64,000 nucleotides of DNA, taken from the NCBI GenBank assembly GCA_902792795.1, contig CADBBB010000005.1:88626-152625 (forward strand), read 5' to 3'. Under the pieces are notes generated by a model. That model searched no databases. It had not been told where the DNA came from and worked only from the letters and a program-made list of their open reading frames with translations. Each line of letters opens with the position of its first letter. Within the stretch, counting starts at the first letter, position 1. Of this stretch, positions 32,932-41,852 are shown piece after piece. Both the position numbers and the translations under genes were made by a program. This DNA comes from an uncultured Spirochaetaceae bacterium (GTDB lineage: Bacteria > Spirochaetota > Spirochaetia > Treponematales > Treponemataceae).

Positions 32932-35900
32932 TTATTTTTTTCCTTCAAGACGCTTTTGCGCCTTGGCCTCAAGCTTTGCCGCTTTTTTTGCGGCGGCTCT
33001 TTCGCGGCGGCTGTTGAAAATGTGGTAAACGGCCGGCATCAAGAACAAAGTCATAAGCGAACCGAATGTCATTCCGCCAAATACCGTGAGCGAAATCGGC
33101 TGCATTGAGGCGCTTCCTTCGCCCGGAAAGAAGGCCATCGGCATCAAAGAAATTACGGTGGTGAGCGTTGACATCAAAATCGGACGCAAGCGGTTTCGCG
33201 CCGCCTCTACGCAAGCCTCGTCCAACGAGTAGCCGCGCTTTCGCAGCAAGTTGGTGTAGTCGACCAAAACAATTCCGTTATTTACGATTGTTCCGACCAA
33301 AACCAAAATGCCCATTACCGTGACGATGCTAAGCTGGTTGCGGGTCAAAGCGTAAATCGCCATAACGCCGATGAACGAAAGCGGAATCGTAAGCAAAACG
33401 ATGAAGGGATCCAAGAGCGACTCAAACTGGCTGGCCATTACGACGAACACCAAAACGGTGGCCATCAAGATAATCGCGCCAAAATTGACGACCGCTTCCA
33501 TCATGTCCTTGTAGTCGCCGCTAATGTTTATGCGCACGTTTTCGTCGGCGGGAATGTTGTCGTTTATGATTTTTGTCAAACCGGCCTGAATCTTGTCGAG
33601 CGAAACGCCAGTCTTGGGCTTTGTGGTAATGTGGATGATGCGCGACTGGTTTTCGCGGCGAATCGTAACAGGCGCCAAAGACTGCTCGTAATGCGCGAAG
33701 CTTGAAAGCGGAACGCGCAAGCCCTGCGAGTTTACGACAGAAATTTTGTCCAAATCGTCAAGCGCCGAAGTATCCTTCTTTGTAAGACGAACGATTACGT
33801 CAATGTCGTTGCCCTTATCGGTGTAGCGGCTGGCCGTCGCGCCGTTAATGGCGCCGCGAATTTCCGAGCCGACATTGTAAATGTTCAAGCCAAGCTCGTA
33901 CATCTTGGAACGGTCAACCACGATTTCCGCTTGCGGAAGTCCGTCCTCCAAGTCGCTGGAAACTTCCGTGACAAAGTCGCCGGCCTGCTCCTTCAAAAGC
34001 TTTTCAACCTTGCGGCTGGTGTCGCGCAAAAGGTTCAAGTCGTTGCACTTGATGTTAACGGACATGCCGCCAGAAGAAGCGCTGTTCATATTTTGGCCAA
34101 ATTTCATGTTTGCGCCGGGGAACATGTTGAAGTACTTGCGCAATTTTTCCTTGGCGATTTTCACGTTGTCCCAGCCAGGCTCGCGCTTGCTTTCTTCGTA
34201 AAAGGCGAATACTACGGTGGAGTTGTTCGTTCCCTTGTCGGACGACCACATGCCCGAACCGCCTGTCATAATCGCGGTGTATTTTACGCCCTTAAGGTCT
34301 TGCATCGCGGTGGCCTGCAAAGACTCGGCCACTTGGTTTGTCACGTCAAGCGTCGTTCCCTTGGGAAGCTCCACCTCAACTTGAACGACGTTGCTTCCCG
34401 CCTCCGGCATAAAGATAAAGCCTACAAACTTTACAGTAAAAATTGAAAGGACAAACAAAACAATCAAGCCCAAAATGCAAAGCTTTTTGTGAGCCAAAAC
34501 AAAGCGGACTTTGTTTGCGTAAGCGTCGTCAAGCCATTTGAAAAAACGGTTGAACAAACGGTTCACGCTGGCAAAGACGCCTGAATAGTTTGAGTCCGCG
34601 TTCTTGCTTATTTTAAGGTAGCTTGAAGTCAAAACAGGGACGAGAGCGATCGCAACAACCAAAGAGCACATCAAAGAGAAAATGATTGTCCATGCAAGGC
34701 TGTCAAAAATCTGTCCCATCATTCCAAGCTTTTTGTGGAACATAATCATCGGCAAGAAAATGCACACGGAAGTCAAAGTTGACGCGGTGATTGAAGTTAC
34801 CATTTCTTGCGAGCCGAGAACGGCGGCCACTTTTGGCTTTGCGCCGCGCTGAATGTAGGCGTAGATGTTTTCCAAAACTACGATTGAGTTGTCGACCAAC
34901 ATTCCTATTCCAAGCAGCAAGCCGGCCATGCTTATCATGTTGATTGTGATTCCCTTAAAATACATCAAGAACAGCGTGATGCAGACAGAAATCGGAATGG
35001 CCAAACCGATGATGATTGTGCTCTTGAACGAGCGCAAGAAAATAAGCAAGACCAAAATGGCCAAGAAAGCGCCTTGGATTACCGACTTTACGACTTCGCT
35101 AATTGTCTGCTCGATGATGTCCGTGGTGTTGTAAACTTCGGTCATGCTTACGTCGTTTGGAAGATTGGACTGAATGCTTGAAAAAGCGTTGCGGACGTTT
35201 TTAGCGGCGGTCACGGAGTTCTTTCCGCTCTGCTTTTGAATGGTCATGATTACGCATGATTCGTTGTCAACAGACGCCAGAGAGTCTTCGTCCTTATAGC
35301 CTTCGTAAACATCGGCCACATCGCGCAAAAGAACGGTCTTAAGCTCAACGCCGCCGCTCAATCCGTAGCTTGAAGGCTTGTAAGTGATTACAGTGTTCTT
35401 CAAGTCTTCGACGCTCTGGTATTTTCCGTTAGTCTTAATAGAATAGTTTGTGTCGCCGCTGGTAATTGTTCCGCCGGCGCTCTGAATATTTTGCGCGCCG
35501 ATCATTTGCGAAATGGAGCTGATGCTAAGGCCGTAAGCTTCCAAGCGGTCGCGAGGAATGTCAACGTTAATCGATTTTTGGCGGCCGCCCATAATGTTGG
35601 CGCTGGCGATTCCGTCAAGCTGTTCCAAGCGCGGCTGGACGATGTCCTTTGCGTAGTCGCGCAATTCCTCCGGCGTGCGGTTTCCCTTCAACGCCAAAAC
35701 CATGATCGGCATCATCGAAGGGTCCATTTTCATAATGATCGGGCTGTCCGCGTCGTCAGGAAGATAGGAACGCACAATGTCTATCTTGTCTCGTATTTCT
35801 CCGGTGGCCGCGTCAAGGTTGGTGCCGTATTCCAGTTCCAAAATGACAAGGCTGTTTCCGTTGGAAGAGTAGGACTGCAATTTTTTAAGTCCGCTCACAC

Positions 35901-36117
35901 CGGAAAGAGAGGATTCCAAAGTTCTTGTAATGCTTTGCTCTATTTCTTCCGGACCTGTGTTTGAGTAGCTTGTGTATACGATGATGTAAGGAATGTCCAT
36001 GTCCGGGTACATGTCAACTGGCAAGTTGAACACGCAGTAAATTCCAAGCGCGATTACAGTCAAAAAGCAAAGCAACGTCGTAACCGGCTTGTTCACGCAT
36101 CTTTCAGAAAATGTCAT
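32932..36117 (-). CDS. RND efflux permease (AcrB/HAE1 family)
   Basis: 1061 residues, standard length for the family, with 12 transmembrane helices in two repeats and two large periplasmic loops. Diagnostic stretches are FLTVIALGIYCVFNLPVDMYPDMDIP at the N-terminus, GIGMLVDNSIVVLENIYAYI in helix 4 and the equivalent VGTIVNNGIVLVDYTNLL in the second half; the helix-4 Asp of the proton path is present. It is the inner-membrane proton-driven pump of a tripartite drug or solute exporter with the adaptor and TolC genes upstream. GGAGG is 8 nt before the ATG. Substrate unknown. Confidence 0.93.
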   Translation of the reverse strand: MTFSERCVNKPVTTLLCFLTVIALGIYCVFNLPVDMYPDMDIPYIIVYTSYSNTGPEEIEQSITRTLESSLSGVSGLKKLQSYSSNGNSLVILELEYGTNLDAATGEIRDKIDIVRSYLPDDADSPIIMKMDPSMMPIMVLALKGNRTPEELRDYAKDIVQPRLEQLDGIASANIMGGRQKSINVDIPRDRLEAYGLSISSISQMIGAQNIQSAGGTITSGDTNYSIKTNGKYQSVEDLKNTVITYKPSSYGLSGGVELKTVLLRDVADVYEGYKDEDSLASVDNESCVIMTIQKQSGKNSVTAAKNVRNAFSSIQSNLPNDVSMTEVYNTTDIIEQTISEVVKSVIQGAFLAILVLLIFLRSFKSTIIIGLAIPISVCITLFLMYFKGITINMISMAGLLLGIGMLVDNSIVVLENIYAYIQRGAKPKVAAVLGSQEMVTSITASTLTSVCIFLPMIMFHKKLGMMGQIFDSLAWTIIFSLMCSLVVAIALVPVLTSSYLKISKNADSNYSGVFASVNRLFNRFFKWLDDAYANKVRFVLAHKKLCILGLIVLFVLSIFTVKFVGFIFMPEAGSNVVQVEVELPKGTTLDVTNQVAESLQATAMQDLKGVKYTAIMTGGSGMWSSDKGTNNSTVVFAFYEESKREPGWDNVKIAKEKLRKYFNMFPGANMKFGQNMNSASSGGMSVNIKCNDLNLLRDTSRKVEKLLKEQAGDFVTEVSSDLEDGLPQAEIVVDRSKMYELGLNIYNVGSEIRGAINGATASRYTDKGNDIDVIVRLTKKDTSALDDLDKISVVNSQGLRVPLSSFAHYEQSLAPVTIRRENQSRIIHITTKPKTGVSLDKIQAGLTKIINDNIPADENVRINISGDYKDMMEAVVNFGAIILMATVLVFVVMASQFESLLDPFIVLLTIPLSFIGVMAIYALTRNQLSIVTVMGILVLVGTIVNNGIVLVDYTNLLRKRGYSLDEACVEAARNRLRPILMSTLTTVISLMPMAFFPGEGSASMQPISLTVFGGMTFGSLMTLFLMPAVYHIFNSRRERAAAKKAAKLEAKAQKRLEGKK

Positions 36118-36136
36118 TTACAATCCTCCGCCGCAA

Positions 36137-37069
36137 TTATTCTTGAACCGCAACGATGTTAACGCTGGCGCCGTCGTTCAAAAGGTTTTGGCCCTTGACG
36201 ACAATTTCATCGCCGGCGATAAGGCCCTTTGTAATTTCCGTCTTGTTGTCAACCGAAATGCCCTGCTCCACCGCGCAAAGACGAACCTTGGCGGGAGTGT
36301 CGCCGCTCTTTTGCGAAGAAATGACGAACAAGTACGGCGAGCCTTCGCGGGTGACAATCGCGCCGGCGGGAACCACAATCGCGTCCTTGATGCTTTCCGT
36401 GATAAGGCGGACGCGCGCGTACATTCCGGCCTTGATTCTCTTGTCCGGCGGATTGATCTTTAGCTTGACGCTCATAGTGCGGCTGGCCTGGTCAAGAACC
36501 GGGCTCACCTCAAAAACGCGCGCCTTGAATTCAACGCCGGGATAGGCGTCAAAAGTCACGACGGCGGTTTGTCCCAAGCTTATGCGGCTGATGAAGCGCT
36601 CGGCGACGCTCACCTTAATTTCAAGCTCGTCCGTGTCGGCGATTTCGGCCACGACAGACGCTTGCGAAACCATAGTTCCAATTGTAGGAATGAACGAAAT
36701 GACGCGGCCCGAAATCGGAGCCTTGACGGGGCTGGCGCTGTAGTCCATGCCGGGACGGCTCGCGTCAACGTAAGCGATGACTTGGTTCTTCTTGACCATT
36801 TGGCCGACGCTGACCATTACGCGGGAAATTTTTCCGGCCATGTCAGGCAAAGCGGCGACCGAAGAAACGGCCGCGACGTCTCCGCCAAACTCCAAGTATT
36901 CGTCCAAGTTTCCGGCCTTGGTCTTGTATGTGTTCACCGCGAACAAGGCTTCGACTTCTTCTTCGACCTTTTTGTCCTTGCCTTCCTTGTCCTTGCAGCC
37001 CGCAAAAACAAGCGCGGCCAAAGCGAGCGCCGCGACAAACGCGGTCTTTGTAATTGCAAATCTTTTCAT
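36137..37069 (-). CDS. RND periplasmic adaptor lipoprotein
   Basis: 310 residues from the ATG at 37069 with GGAGG close upstream. The lipobox is LVFAGC (Cys about 24), anchoring it in the inner membrane. Then come the lipoyl/barrel-sandwich domain (KISRVMVSVGQMVKKNQVIA, VKAPISGRVISFIPTIGTMV) and the beta-barrel domain with AVVTFDAYPGVEFKARVFEV. The alpha-hairpin between the lipoyl halves is nearly absent, as in several short adaptors. It couples the pump to the TolC-like channel. Encoded between them in the operon. Confidence 0.9.
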   Translation of the reverse strand: MKRFAITKTAFVAALALAALVFAGCKDKEGKDKKVEEEVEALFAVNTYKTKAGNLDEYLEFGGDVAAVSSVAALPDMAGKISRVMVSVGQMVKKNQVIAYVDASRPGMDYSASPVKAPISGRVISFIPTIGTMVSQASVVAEIADTDELEIKVSVAERFISRISLGQTAVVTFDAYPGVEFKARVFEVSPVLDQASRTMSVKLKINPPDKRIKAGMYARVRLITESIKDAIVVPAGAIVTREGSPYLFVISSQKSGDTPAKVRLCAVEQGISVDNKTEITKGLIAGDEIVVKGQNLLNDGASVNIVAVQE

Positions 37070-37083
37070 ATATTCCTCCAATT

Positions 37084-38496
37084 TTATTCCTTATATGATG
37101 ACAAGTCTGTGTTCAATGTGTATTCCAAATCCATCAACGCGGAAATGTAGTTGAACTTTTGGTTCAGCTGGCCGAGCTTGGCTTGGTTCAACTGGCTTTC
37201 GGAATCGCGCAAGTCAAGCAATTCCGTCGTTCCGTTCCTGTAAGAGCGGGCGCTTGAGTCGTAGGCGCGCTGGGCCAAGGTTATGTTGCGGCCCATCGAA
37301 TCTATTTGCTTGCGGGCCTGGTTCAAAGTGTCCACGGCTTTTTTCACTTGAACCTTTTGATTTTCCTTGAGCGTTTCCATAGCAAGCTCAAGCTTTGTCA
37401 AATTGTCCTTCAAGTCCTTGGCCTTTTGGCGGTTGGCGCTAAAGGGCAGCATGTTGGTCAAGTTCCAAGCGAGCGTTATGCTCAATGAACCTTGGTCGGT
37501 CCATTTTGAATCGTCGCTGAAAAAAGTTTTTGTAGGCTGCCAGCCGTAGTTCAAGGCGAGCGCCGGAGTGAAGCTGGCCATGTCCAAAGCGTTCAAATTA
37601 TATTTCAACACTTCAATGTTGCTCTGAAGCGAGCGGATGTCCAAGCTGTTTTCGGAATGCTTTTTCAAAAGCTCGTCGCTGTTGACGTTCACAAACTGCG
37701 GCTCTATCGATCCTTCAAGCTGAATTTTTGTTCCTACGGGAAGGCCGATCAAAAACACAAATGTGTCCATCTGTTGGTTCAAGGACTGCTCGGAACTTTC
37801 AACTTCGGGGCGCTGGTTTTCGTAAGTGACCTGCGCGTTGAGCAGCCGCAGCTCAGGAATCAAGCCGTTGCGGTAGTTGGCCTCCGCTTGCTCGGCGCGC
37901 TGGCGGGCGTTTTCCAAAGTGGCTTTTTGGACTGCAAGCGCTTCCTGCTGAATCAAAAGCGCGTAGAACAATTTTTTAACGTTCACCACAGTTTCTTTTT
38001 GGCTCTGTTCCCAAGTAATTTTTCCGCCCTCATATCCGGCCTTTGCCGCGCGAATCTGGCCTATGTAGGCAAGGCTCAAGTTAAGGGAAGCGCTGGCGTT
38101 GCCGACCAAAGCCCAGTGATACTTTTCCGTTTCGGTCATCAAGGGTTGCGGGGTGTAAGGTTGGCCGGTAATCGCCGAGCTCAAATTGCCAAGCGCGTTG
38201 GCCAATTGAATCGAGCTGTTCACCTGCTGCAAGCTTCCGTCAATGTCCGTGCTGCGCGCGGCTGTTCCGCTAACTTGGACTGTCGGCAAGAACACGTTCC
38301 AAGAATACTTCGCGGCCCGCTCCTTCATCTCCAAATCAATCTGGGCGCTTTTAAGCGTCCAGCTGTTTTTAAGCGCGCACTCGACCGCTTGGTCAACTGT
38401 AAGGGTGAGAATTTTTTCTTGGGAATCTTGCTCTTGCGCGCAAACGGCTCCGACGCGCGCAACGGCAAAAATCAACGCGATAAAAAATTTCTTCAT
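37084..38496 (-). CDS. TolC-family outer membrane efflux protein
   Basis: 470 residues, signal peptide MKKFFIALIFAVARVGAVCA. Two homologous helical-coil repeats are seen: VDQAVECALKNSWTLKSAQI near the start and TKLELAMETLKENQKVQVKK later, with Ala/Leu/Gln-rich coiled-coil segments such as NARQRAEQAEANYRNGLIPE and YDSSARSYRNGTTELLDLRD (typical TolC repeat ends with YxxG). It forms the exit duct. Its ATG overlaps the regulator stop as ATGA, with GGAGAAA upstream inside the regulator gene. Confidence 0.9.
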   Translation of the reverse strand: MKKFFIALIFAVARVGAVCAQEQDSQEKILTLTVDQAVECALKNSWTLKSAQIDLEMKERAAKYSWNVFLPTVQVSGTAARSTDIDGSLQQVNSSIQLANALGNLSSAITGQPYTPQPLMTETEKYHWALVGNASASLNLSLAYIGQIRAAKAGYEGGKITWEQSQKETVVNVKKLFYALLIQQEALAVQKATLENARQRAEQAEANYRNGLIPELRLLNAQVTYENQRPEVESSEQSLNQQMDTFVFLIGLPVGTKIQLEGSIEPQFVNVNSDELLKKHSENSLDIRSLQSNIEVLKYNLNALDMASFTPALALNYGWQPTKTFFSDDSKWTDQGSLSITLAWNLTNMLPFSANRQKAKDLKDNLTKLELAMETLKENQKVQVKKAVDTLNQARKQIDSMGRNITLAQRAYDSSARSYRNGTTELLDLRDSESQLNQAKLGQLNQKFNYISALMDLEYTLNTDLSSYKE

Positions 38497-39749
38497 GCTT
38501 TTTTTTCTCCATTATGATGATATGCTATCTTAACTCCACATTCTATCATTTCAAAAACCGAAGAAACGTAAAAGTCCAGCCACTCGCGCGGAAATTTATG
38601 TTTCGTTCCCATCAGCATGTAGCCGACGGTCAGTTCCGAAATCCATTTGATGAACAAAATTGAATTTTCCTTTACCGGAAAATCAAAAGTTTGGGGCATG
38701 GCGGATTTTACAACGCTGTCGATGATCGCCCCAAGCGTCCGCTTGTGAAATTCCTTTATGTCCTTGTCCGCCAGCGCCGCTTCCTGAAAAATAAAATATC
38801 CGTGAAGTCCAAGCACTTGCGGACGCAGCGCAAAGTAATTGGCTTGCGTTCTCATAATCGCGTAAAGCGCCTCGTCGCTGTTTTTTGTCTGCGAACATTT
38901 TTCTTTTATAATCGCGTTGGCCCGCTCCGTTTCTTGAATGAGCATGTTGATCAAGTAGTCGCGCTTGTTTGCAAAAAAAGCGTAAACGCTGCTCTTTGCC
39001 ATTCCCACCGTGTCGGCGATTCTTTCCACGGTGATTCTCGCCGAGCCGCGCTCTTGAATCAATTTTACAAAGGCGTTCAAAAAGCGGTTTGTCTTTTCGT
39101 TGTCGTCAAACTTTATTTCGCAAATCGCGTCAAGCTCTTTTTTTCGTTCCGGAGAAATAGGATTTTTCTTTCTTCCCAAACCGGAATAAATCAAGTTGGC
39201 CACGCAGTCCTTGTATTTTTCATAGTCCAAAACGCCGACATTGGCGTGGTCGTCTTTTTGCGACAGCCACAAATAAACCAAAAGCGTCTGCTCAAAAAAA
39301 TTTGAGATTAAATTGTGCGGAACGAAATTCTTTTTGTCCTTGAACAACTCTTCGTTAAAATAACGGATTCCGCTGTCGAGCATGATGATGTTCATGCCTT
39401 CGTTCAAAAGCTCGTCGGTGAATGACATTTGCAGATAATACGGCAAATAGTTTGGATAGCGTTCGTTAAAGTCAAAGACGCTGCGGACCGTTTTGGCCAC
39501 GCCGTTAAGGTCGTACGGCTTTTCAATCGTTTCAATTTCATTGAACATTTCCGCCATAGCCTCAAAAAATCTCTGCCGCATTGTGTCGAACAAATCTTCT
39601 TTGTTTTTGTAATGCCTAAAAATCGCAGTTTTGGAAATACCGGTGACGGCGGCAATCTCGCTTAAAGAAACTTCGGAAATGCGGGGCTTGCCAAAAAGTT
39701 CAAAAGCGCATTGGAGAATTTTCTCTTTTGTGTTTTCCTGTCTGGGCAC
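38493..39749 (-). CDS. Fused tandem TetR-family regulator of the RND operon
   Basis: 418 residues, twice the usual 190-210. Residues 8-52 are a TetR HTH (KEKILQCAFELFGKPRISEV, then ITGISKTAIFRHYKNKEDLF). A second TetR HTH follows at about 218-262 (NRFLNAFVKLIQERGSARIT, VERIADTVGMAKSSVYAFFA). Each is followed by an all-helical ligand domain, so one chain carries two complete TetR units. The start is GTG at 39749 with GGAGA 8 nt upstream. The gene heads the efflux operon (tetR-tolC-adaptor-pump-PII-like). Two operator palindromes in its leader (39770-39807) fit the two HTH units. It is expected to repress the operon until a ligand binds. Confidence 0.85.
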   Translation of the reverse strand: MPRQENTKEKILQCAFELFGKPRISEVSLSEIAAVTGISKTAIFRHYKNKEDLFDTMRQRFFEAMAEMFNEIETIEKPYDLNGVAKTVRSVFDFNERYPNYLPYYLQMSFTDELLNEGMNIIMLDSGIRYFNEELFKDKKNFVPHNLISNFFEQTLLVYLWLSQKDDHANVGVLDYEKYKDCVANLIYSGLGRKKNPISPERKKELDAICEIKFDDNEKTNRFLNAFVKLIQERGSARITVERIADTVGMAKSSVYAFFANKRDYLINMLIQETERANAIIKEKCSQTKNSDEALYAIMRTQANYFALRPQVLGLHGYFIFQEAALADKDIKEFHKRTLGAIIDSVVKSAMPQTFDFPVKENSILFIKWISELTVGYMLMGTKHKFPREWLDFYVSSVFEMIECGVKIAYHHNGEKKA

Positions 39750-39769
39750 TCGCTTGTCTCCTTTTAGAG

Positions 39770-39807
39770 TTACCGAATGGTCGGTAATGTTACCGAACGG
39801 TCGGTAA
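39770..39807. promoter_or_regulatory. Tandem TetR operators
   Basis: Two 18-bp palindromes, TTACCGAATGGTCGGTAA (39770-39787) and TTACCGAACGGTCGGTAA (39790-39807), differ at one central base and are 20 bp apart centre to centre. They lie between the -10 box and the GTG of the double-TetR gene, so bound protein would block initiation. Confidence 0.85.
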
Positions 39808-39810
39808 CCA

Positions 39811-39840
39811 AATATAGCGCCAAGCCTCTCTCTTTGTCAA
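39811..39840 (-). promoter_or_regulatory. Promoter of the RND operon
   Basis: Minus strand: TTGACA, 18 bp, TATATT. It is placed just upstream of the operators and near the divergent dagK-like promoter (39858-39885), so the two promoters are back to back within 75 bp. Confidence 0.75.
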
Positions 39841-39857
39841 GCGGAATTTCATTCTCC

Positions 39858-39885
39858 TTGCAAAAAATAAAAAAAGATTTATAAT
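39858..39885 (+). promoter_or_regulatory. Promoter of the dagK-like gene, leaderless layout
   Basis: TTGCAA, 16 bp, TATAAT, then 6 nt and ATG at 39892. There is no ribosome site. Confidence 0.7.
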
Positions 39886-39891
39886 AGTAGA

Positions 39892-40785
39892 ATGTACTAC
39901 ATTATCGCGAATTTGCTGAGCGGAAAGGGCGCCGGAAAGAAGTGCCTTGAAGCCGCGGAAAAATATTTGACTGACCAAAATCTTCCTTTCAAAACTGAAT
40001 ATATCGAAGGCCACGGCTCTGGCCGCGCGCTGGCGCAAAAGGCTTGCCAAGAAGCCAAGGCCTCGCAAGCCCAAAACGCAGGCGGCGCCAACGATTCTGG
40101 CGCTGGCCATACAGTAATCGCAATCGGCGGCGACGGAACTTTTCACGAAGTCCTTAACGGAATGGACTTTACCGCCGCCCGCTTGGGCTTGGTTCCGGCC
40201 GGCCGCGGAAACGACTACGCCGTCGGCGCCAAAATCTCCTTTGACCCAAAAGAGGCGATGCAAGCGATTGTCCACGGAAAGCCGGTGGACCGCGACTACA
40301 TCCAAGTCGGAGACCGCCGCTGCCTTAACGTTTGCGGAACCGGCCTTGACGTGGAAGTGCTAAAGCTTACCGAAGAAAACAAAAACACATACATCTTTTC
40401 GCTTTCAAAATTGCTTTTAAACTACCAGCCCTACACCGTCCAAGTTGAGCGCGACGGCTGGACGCAAGAATACAAGTGCGTGATGGCGGCATTTTGCAAC
40501 GGAACGCAATTCGGCGGCGGAATAAAGCTTTGCCCGCCGGCCAAAAACGACGACGGCAAAATGGACTTGATGATCGTAAAGCCGCCAAAAGGCCCGGTAC
40601 TTATGGCGATGCCAGCCTTTGTGGCCGGCCAGCACATGGCCAAGGATTGGGTTGAGCATGTCGTTTGCGACAAGGCAAAAATCACGGTGATGAACGCGGC
40701 TGCGATTGAGATTGACGGCGAGATTTACCAAGACAACGTTCTTGACGCGCGCATCGTTCCCGGCGGCTTTAAGACGTTTGAATAA
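39892..40785 (+). CDS. Diacylglycerol/lipid kinase-like protein
   Basis: 297 residues of the DagK/YegS family. The N-terminal NADK-like domain has the nucleotide-binding GGDGTFHEVLNG (about 82-93) and RLGLVPAGRGNDYAVG. The C-terminal beta-sandwich has AAFCNGTQFGGGIKLCPPAK and DGKMDLMIVKPP. It should phosphorylate diacylglycerol or a related lipid for phospholipid or glycolipid recycling at the membrane. A short Ala/Gly/Ser-rich insertion sits around 58-75. The mRNA is probably leaderless. A palindromic repeat follows the gene. Confidence 0.88.
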   Translation: MYYIIANLLSGKGAGKKCLEAAEKYLTDQNLPFKTEYIEGHGSGRALAQKACQEAKASQAQNAGGANDSGAGHTVIAIGGDGTFHEVLNGMDFTAARLGLVPAGRGNDYAVGAKISFDPKEAMQAIVHGKPVDRDYIQVGDRRCLNVCGTGLDVEVLKLTEENKNTYIFSLSKLLLNYQPYTVQVERDGWTQEYKCVMAAFCNGTQFGGGIKLCPPAKNDDGKMDLMIVKPPKGPVLMAMPAFVAGQHMAKDWVEHVVCDKAKITVMNAAAIEIDGEIYQDNVLDARIVPGGFKTFE

Positions 40786-40790
40786 CACGC

Positions 40791-40831
40791 TCCAATTAGC
40801 GGCGAGCCCGTATGCGAGCCGCGTAATTGGA
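40791..40831. terminator. Inverted repeat after the dagK-like gene
   Basis: TCCAATTA-CGGC pairs with GCCG-TAATTGGA around a GAGCCCGTATGCGA loop, followed by AAAA. It lies 5 bp after the stop codon. There is no T run on the plus strand, so it is a weak terminator or an RNA 3' end hairpin. Confidence 0.45.
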
Positions 40832-40835
40832 AAAT

Positions 40836-40881
40836 CCGCTCGAAACAATAATTAGGGTCTTGCATCCAATATCACGAGCGG
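40836..40881. repeat. CCGCTCG-bounded dispersed repeat, copy B
   Basis: On the minus strand it reads CCGCTCG, spacer, GATGCAAGACCCTAA, spacer, TTCGAGCGG, with CCGCTCG/CGAGCGG as inverted ends. A second copy with the same order stands at 46170-46216 (plus). Both lie at gene 3' ends; this one includes the araC stop. Confidence 0.6.
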
Positions 40882-41705
40882 TGTTCGCTTCTAATCGCCT
40901 CCGGCGTTTTGCCAAAAGTCTTCTTGAACTCGCGGATAAAGACCTTGTAATTGGCGATGCCGCATTCCTCCAAAATCGCGGAAATTTTTTGGTTTGAATT
41001 TTGCAGGGCTTGGTAAAAGGCCGAAATCCTCAGCGACATAAGGTATTCGTTAAAAGTCATGTCGGTGTATTTTTTAAAAAGCCTGCAAAGATGCTCGGGC
41101 GAAACGTTTATGATTTCCGCCGCGTCGTTCAAAGTAATTTTTTCCCTAAATTCTTTTTCCACGTAAGCCAGAACAGGCGAAATGCGGTTTATGCCGTTGT
41201 AGGAAGCGGCGGCGGCCTTCTTTCGTTCCACCTGATAAGAAGAAAGAATCTCGTAAAAAAAATCGTACAAAAGCGAAATGAATTTTATCCGCGCCTCAGG
41301 CCTTTTTCCGTCGACAAATTTAAGCATCTCTTCCAAATGCGGAAAAAGTTTTTTGGCGTCCCGCCGCGCAAGTTTTTCCTCAAAGACCGCGCTTTCGATT
41401 CCGTCGTAAATTCCTTCAAAAGCGCTCAGCGGAACTTGCAGCAAAATGTATCGGACATGGCCCCGCAATTTTGAAGAATGAATTTTTTCGGAATTGACGA
41501 TTATCATGTCGCCGTCCGACAAAAGGTATTTGCGCTCTTCCACCTTAAAGTCAATCTGGCCGTCAAGGACATAGAGCGCCTCTATGTGGTTGTGCCAGTG
41601 GAATGGGGAATAAAAATTTACGTCGTCGACAACTTCAAAGCGGATCGAAAATTGCAAGTCAAAGTGCCGCTTGTGCAAAATGCTTTCGTGCTTGTATTCG
41701 TTCAT
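40872..41705 (-). CDS. AraC-family regulator with cupin sensor domain
   Basis: 277 residues. N-terminal cupin (about 20-90): PFHWHNHIEALYVLDGQIDF with the HWHNH metal/effector pocket. C-terminal AraC HTH pair (about 180-275): EKITLNDAAEIINVSPEHLC and KISAILEECGIANYKVFIREFKKTFGKTP. Such regulators usually sense a sugar or related small molecule. The -10 box TAAAAT ends 6 nt before the ATG and no ribosome site is present, so a leaderless mRNA is likely. It is divergent from the FGE-like lipoprotein gene, whose upstream region has direct repeats that could be AraC sites, so it may control that gene. Confidence 0.88.
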   Translation of the reverse strand: MNEYKHESILHKRHFDLQFSIRFEVVDDVNFYSPFHWHNHIEALYVLDGQIDFKVEERKYLLSDGDMIIVNSEKIHSSKLRGHVRYILLQVPLSAFEGIYDGIESAVFEEKLARRDAKKLFPHLEEMLKFVDGKRPEARIKFISLLYDFFYEILSSYQVERKKAAAASYNGINRISPVLAYVEKEFREKITLNDAAEIINVSPEHLCRLFKKYTDMTFNEYLMSLRISAFYQALQNSNQKISAILEECGIANYKVFIREFKKTFGKTPEAIRSEHRS

Positions 41706-41766
41706 ATCAATATTTTACAGTATTTTTGCGTAAATTGCTAGTTTTTTTGACCAAAATATCAAAATT

Positions 41767-41832
41767 GACCTATTAAATGTTAAATTCGCCGCTTGCAAAA
41801 TTCCCAATGCGCGCTAAATTCGACCTATCAAA
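41767..41832. promoter_or_regulatory. Direct repeats between araC and the FGE-like gene
   Basis: GACCTATTAAA (41767-41777) and GACCTATCAAA (41822-41832) match in 10 of 11 bases and are 55 bp apart, about five helical turns. A third, looser copy (GACCAAAATATCAAA) begins near 41748. AraC proteins often bind direct repeats, so these are candidate sites. Confidence 0.45.
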
Positions 41833-41852
41833 AGACAAAAAAGGAGGTCTTT

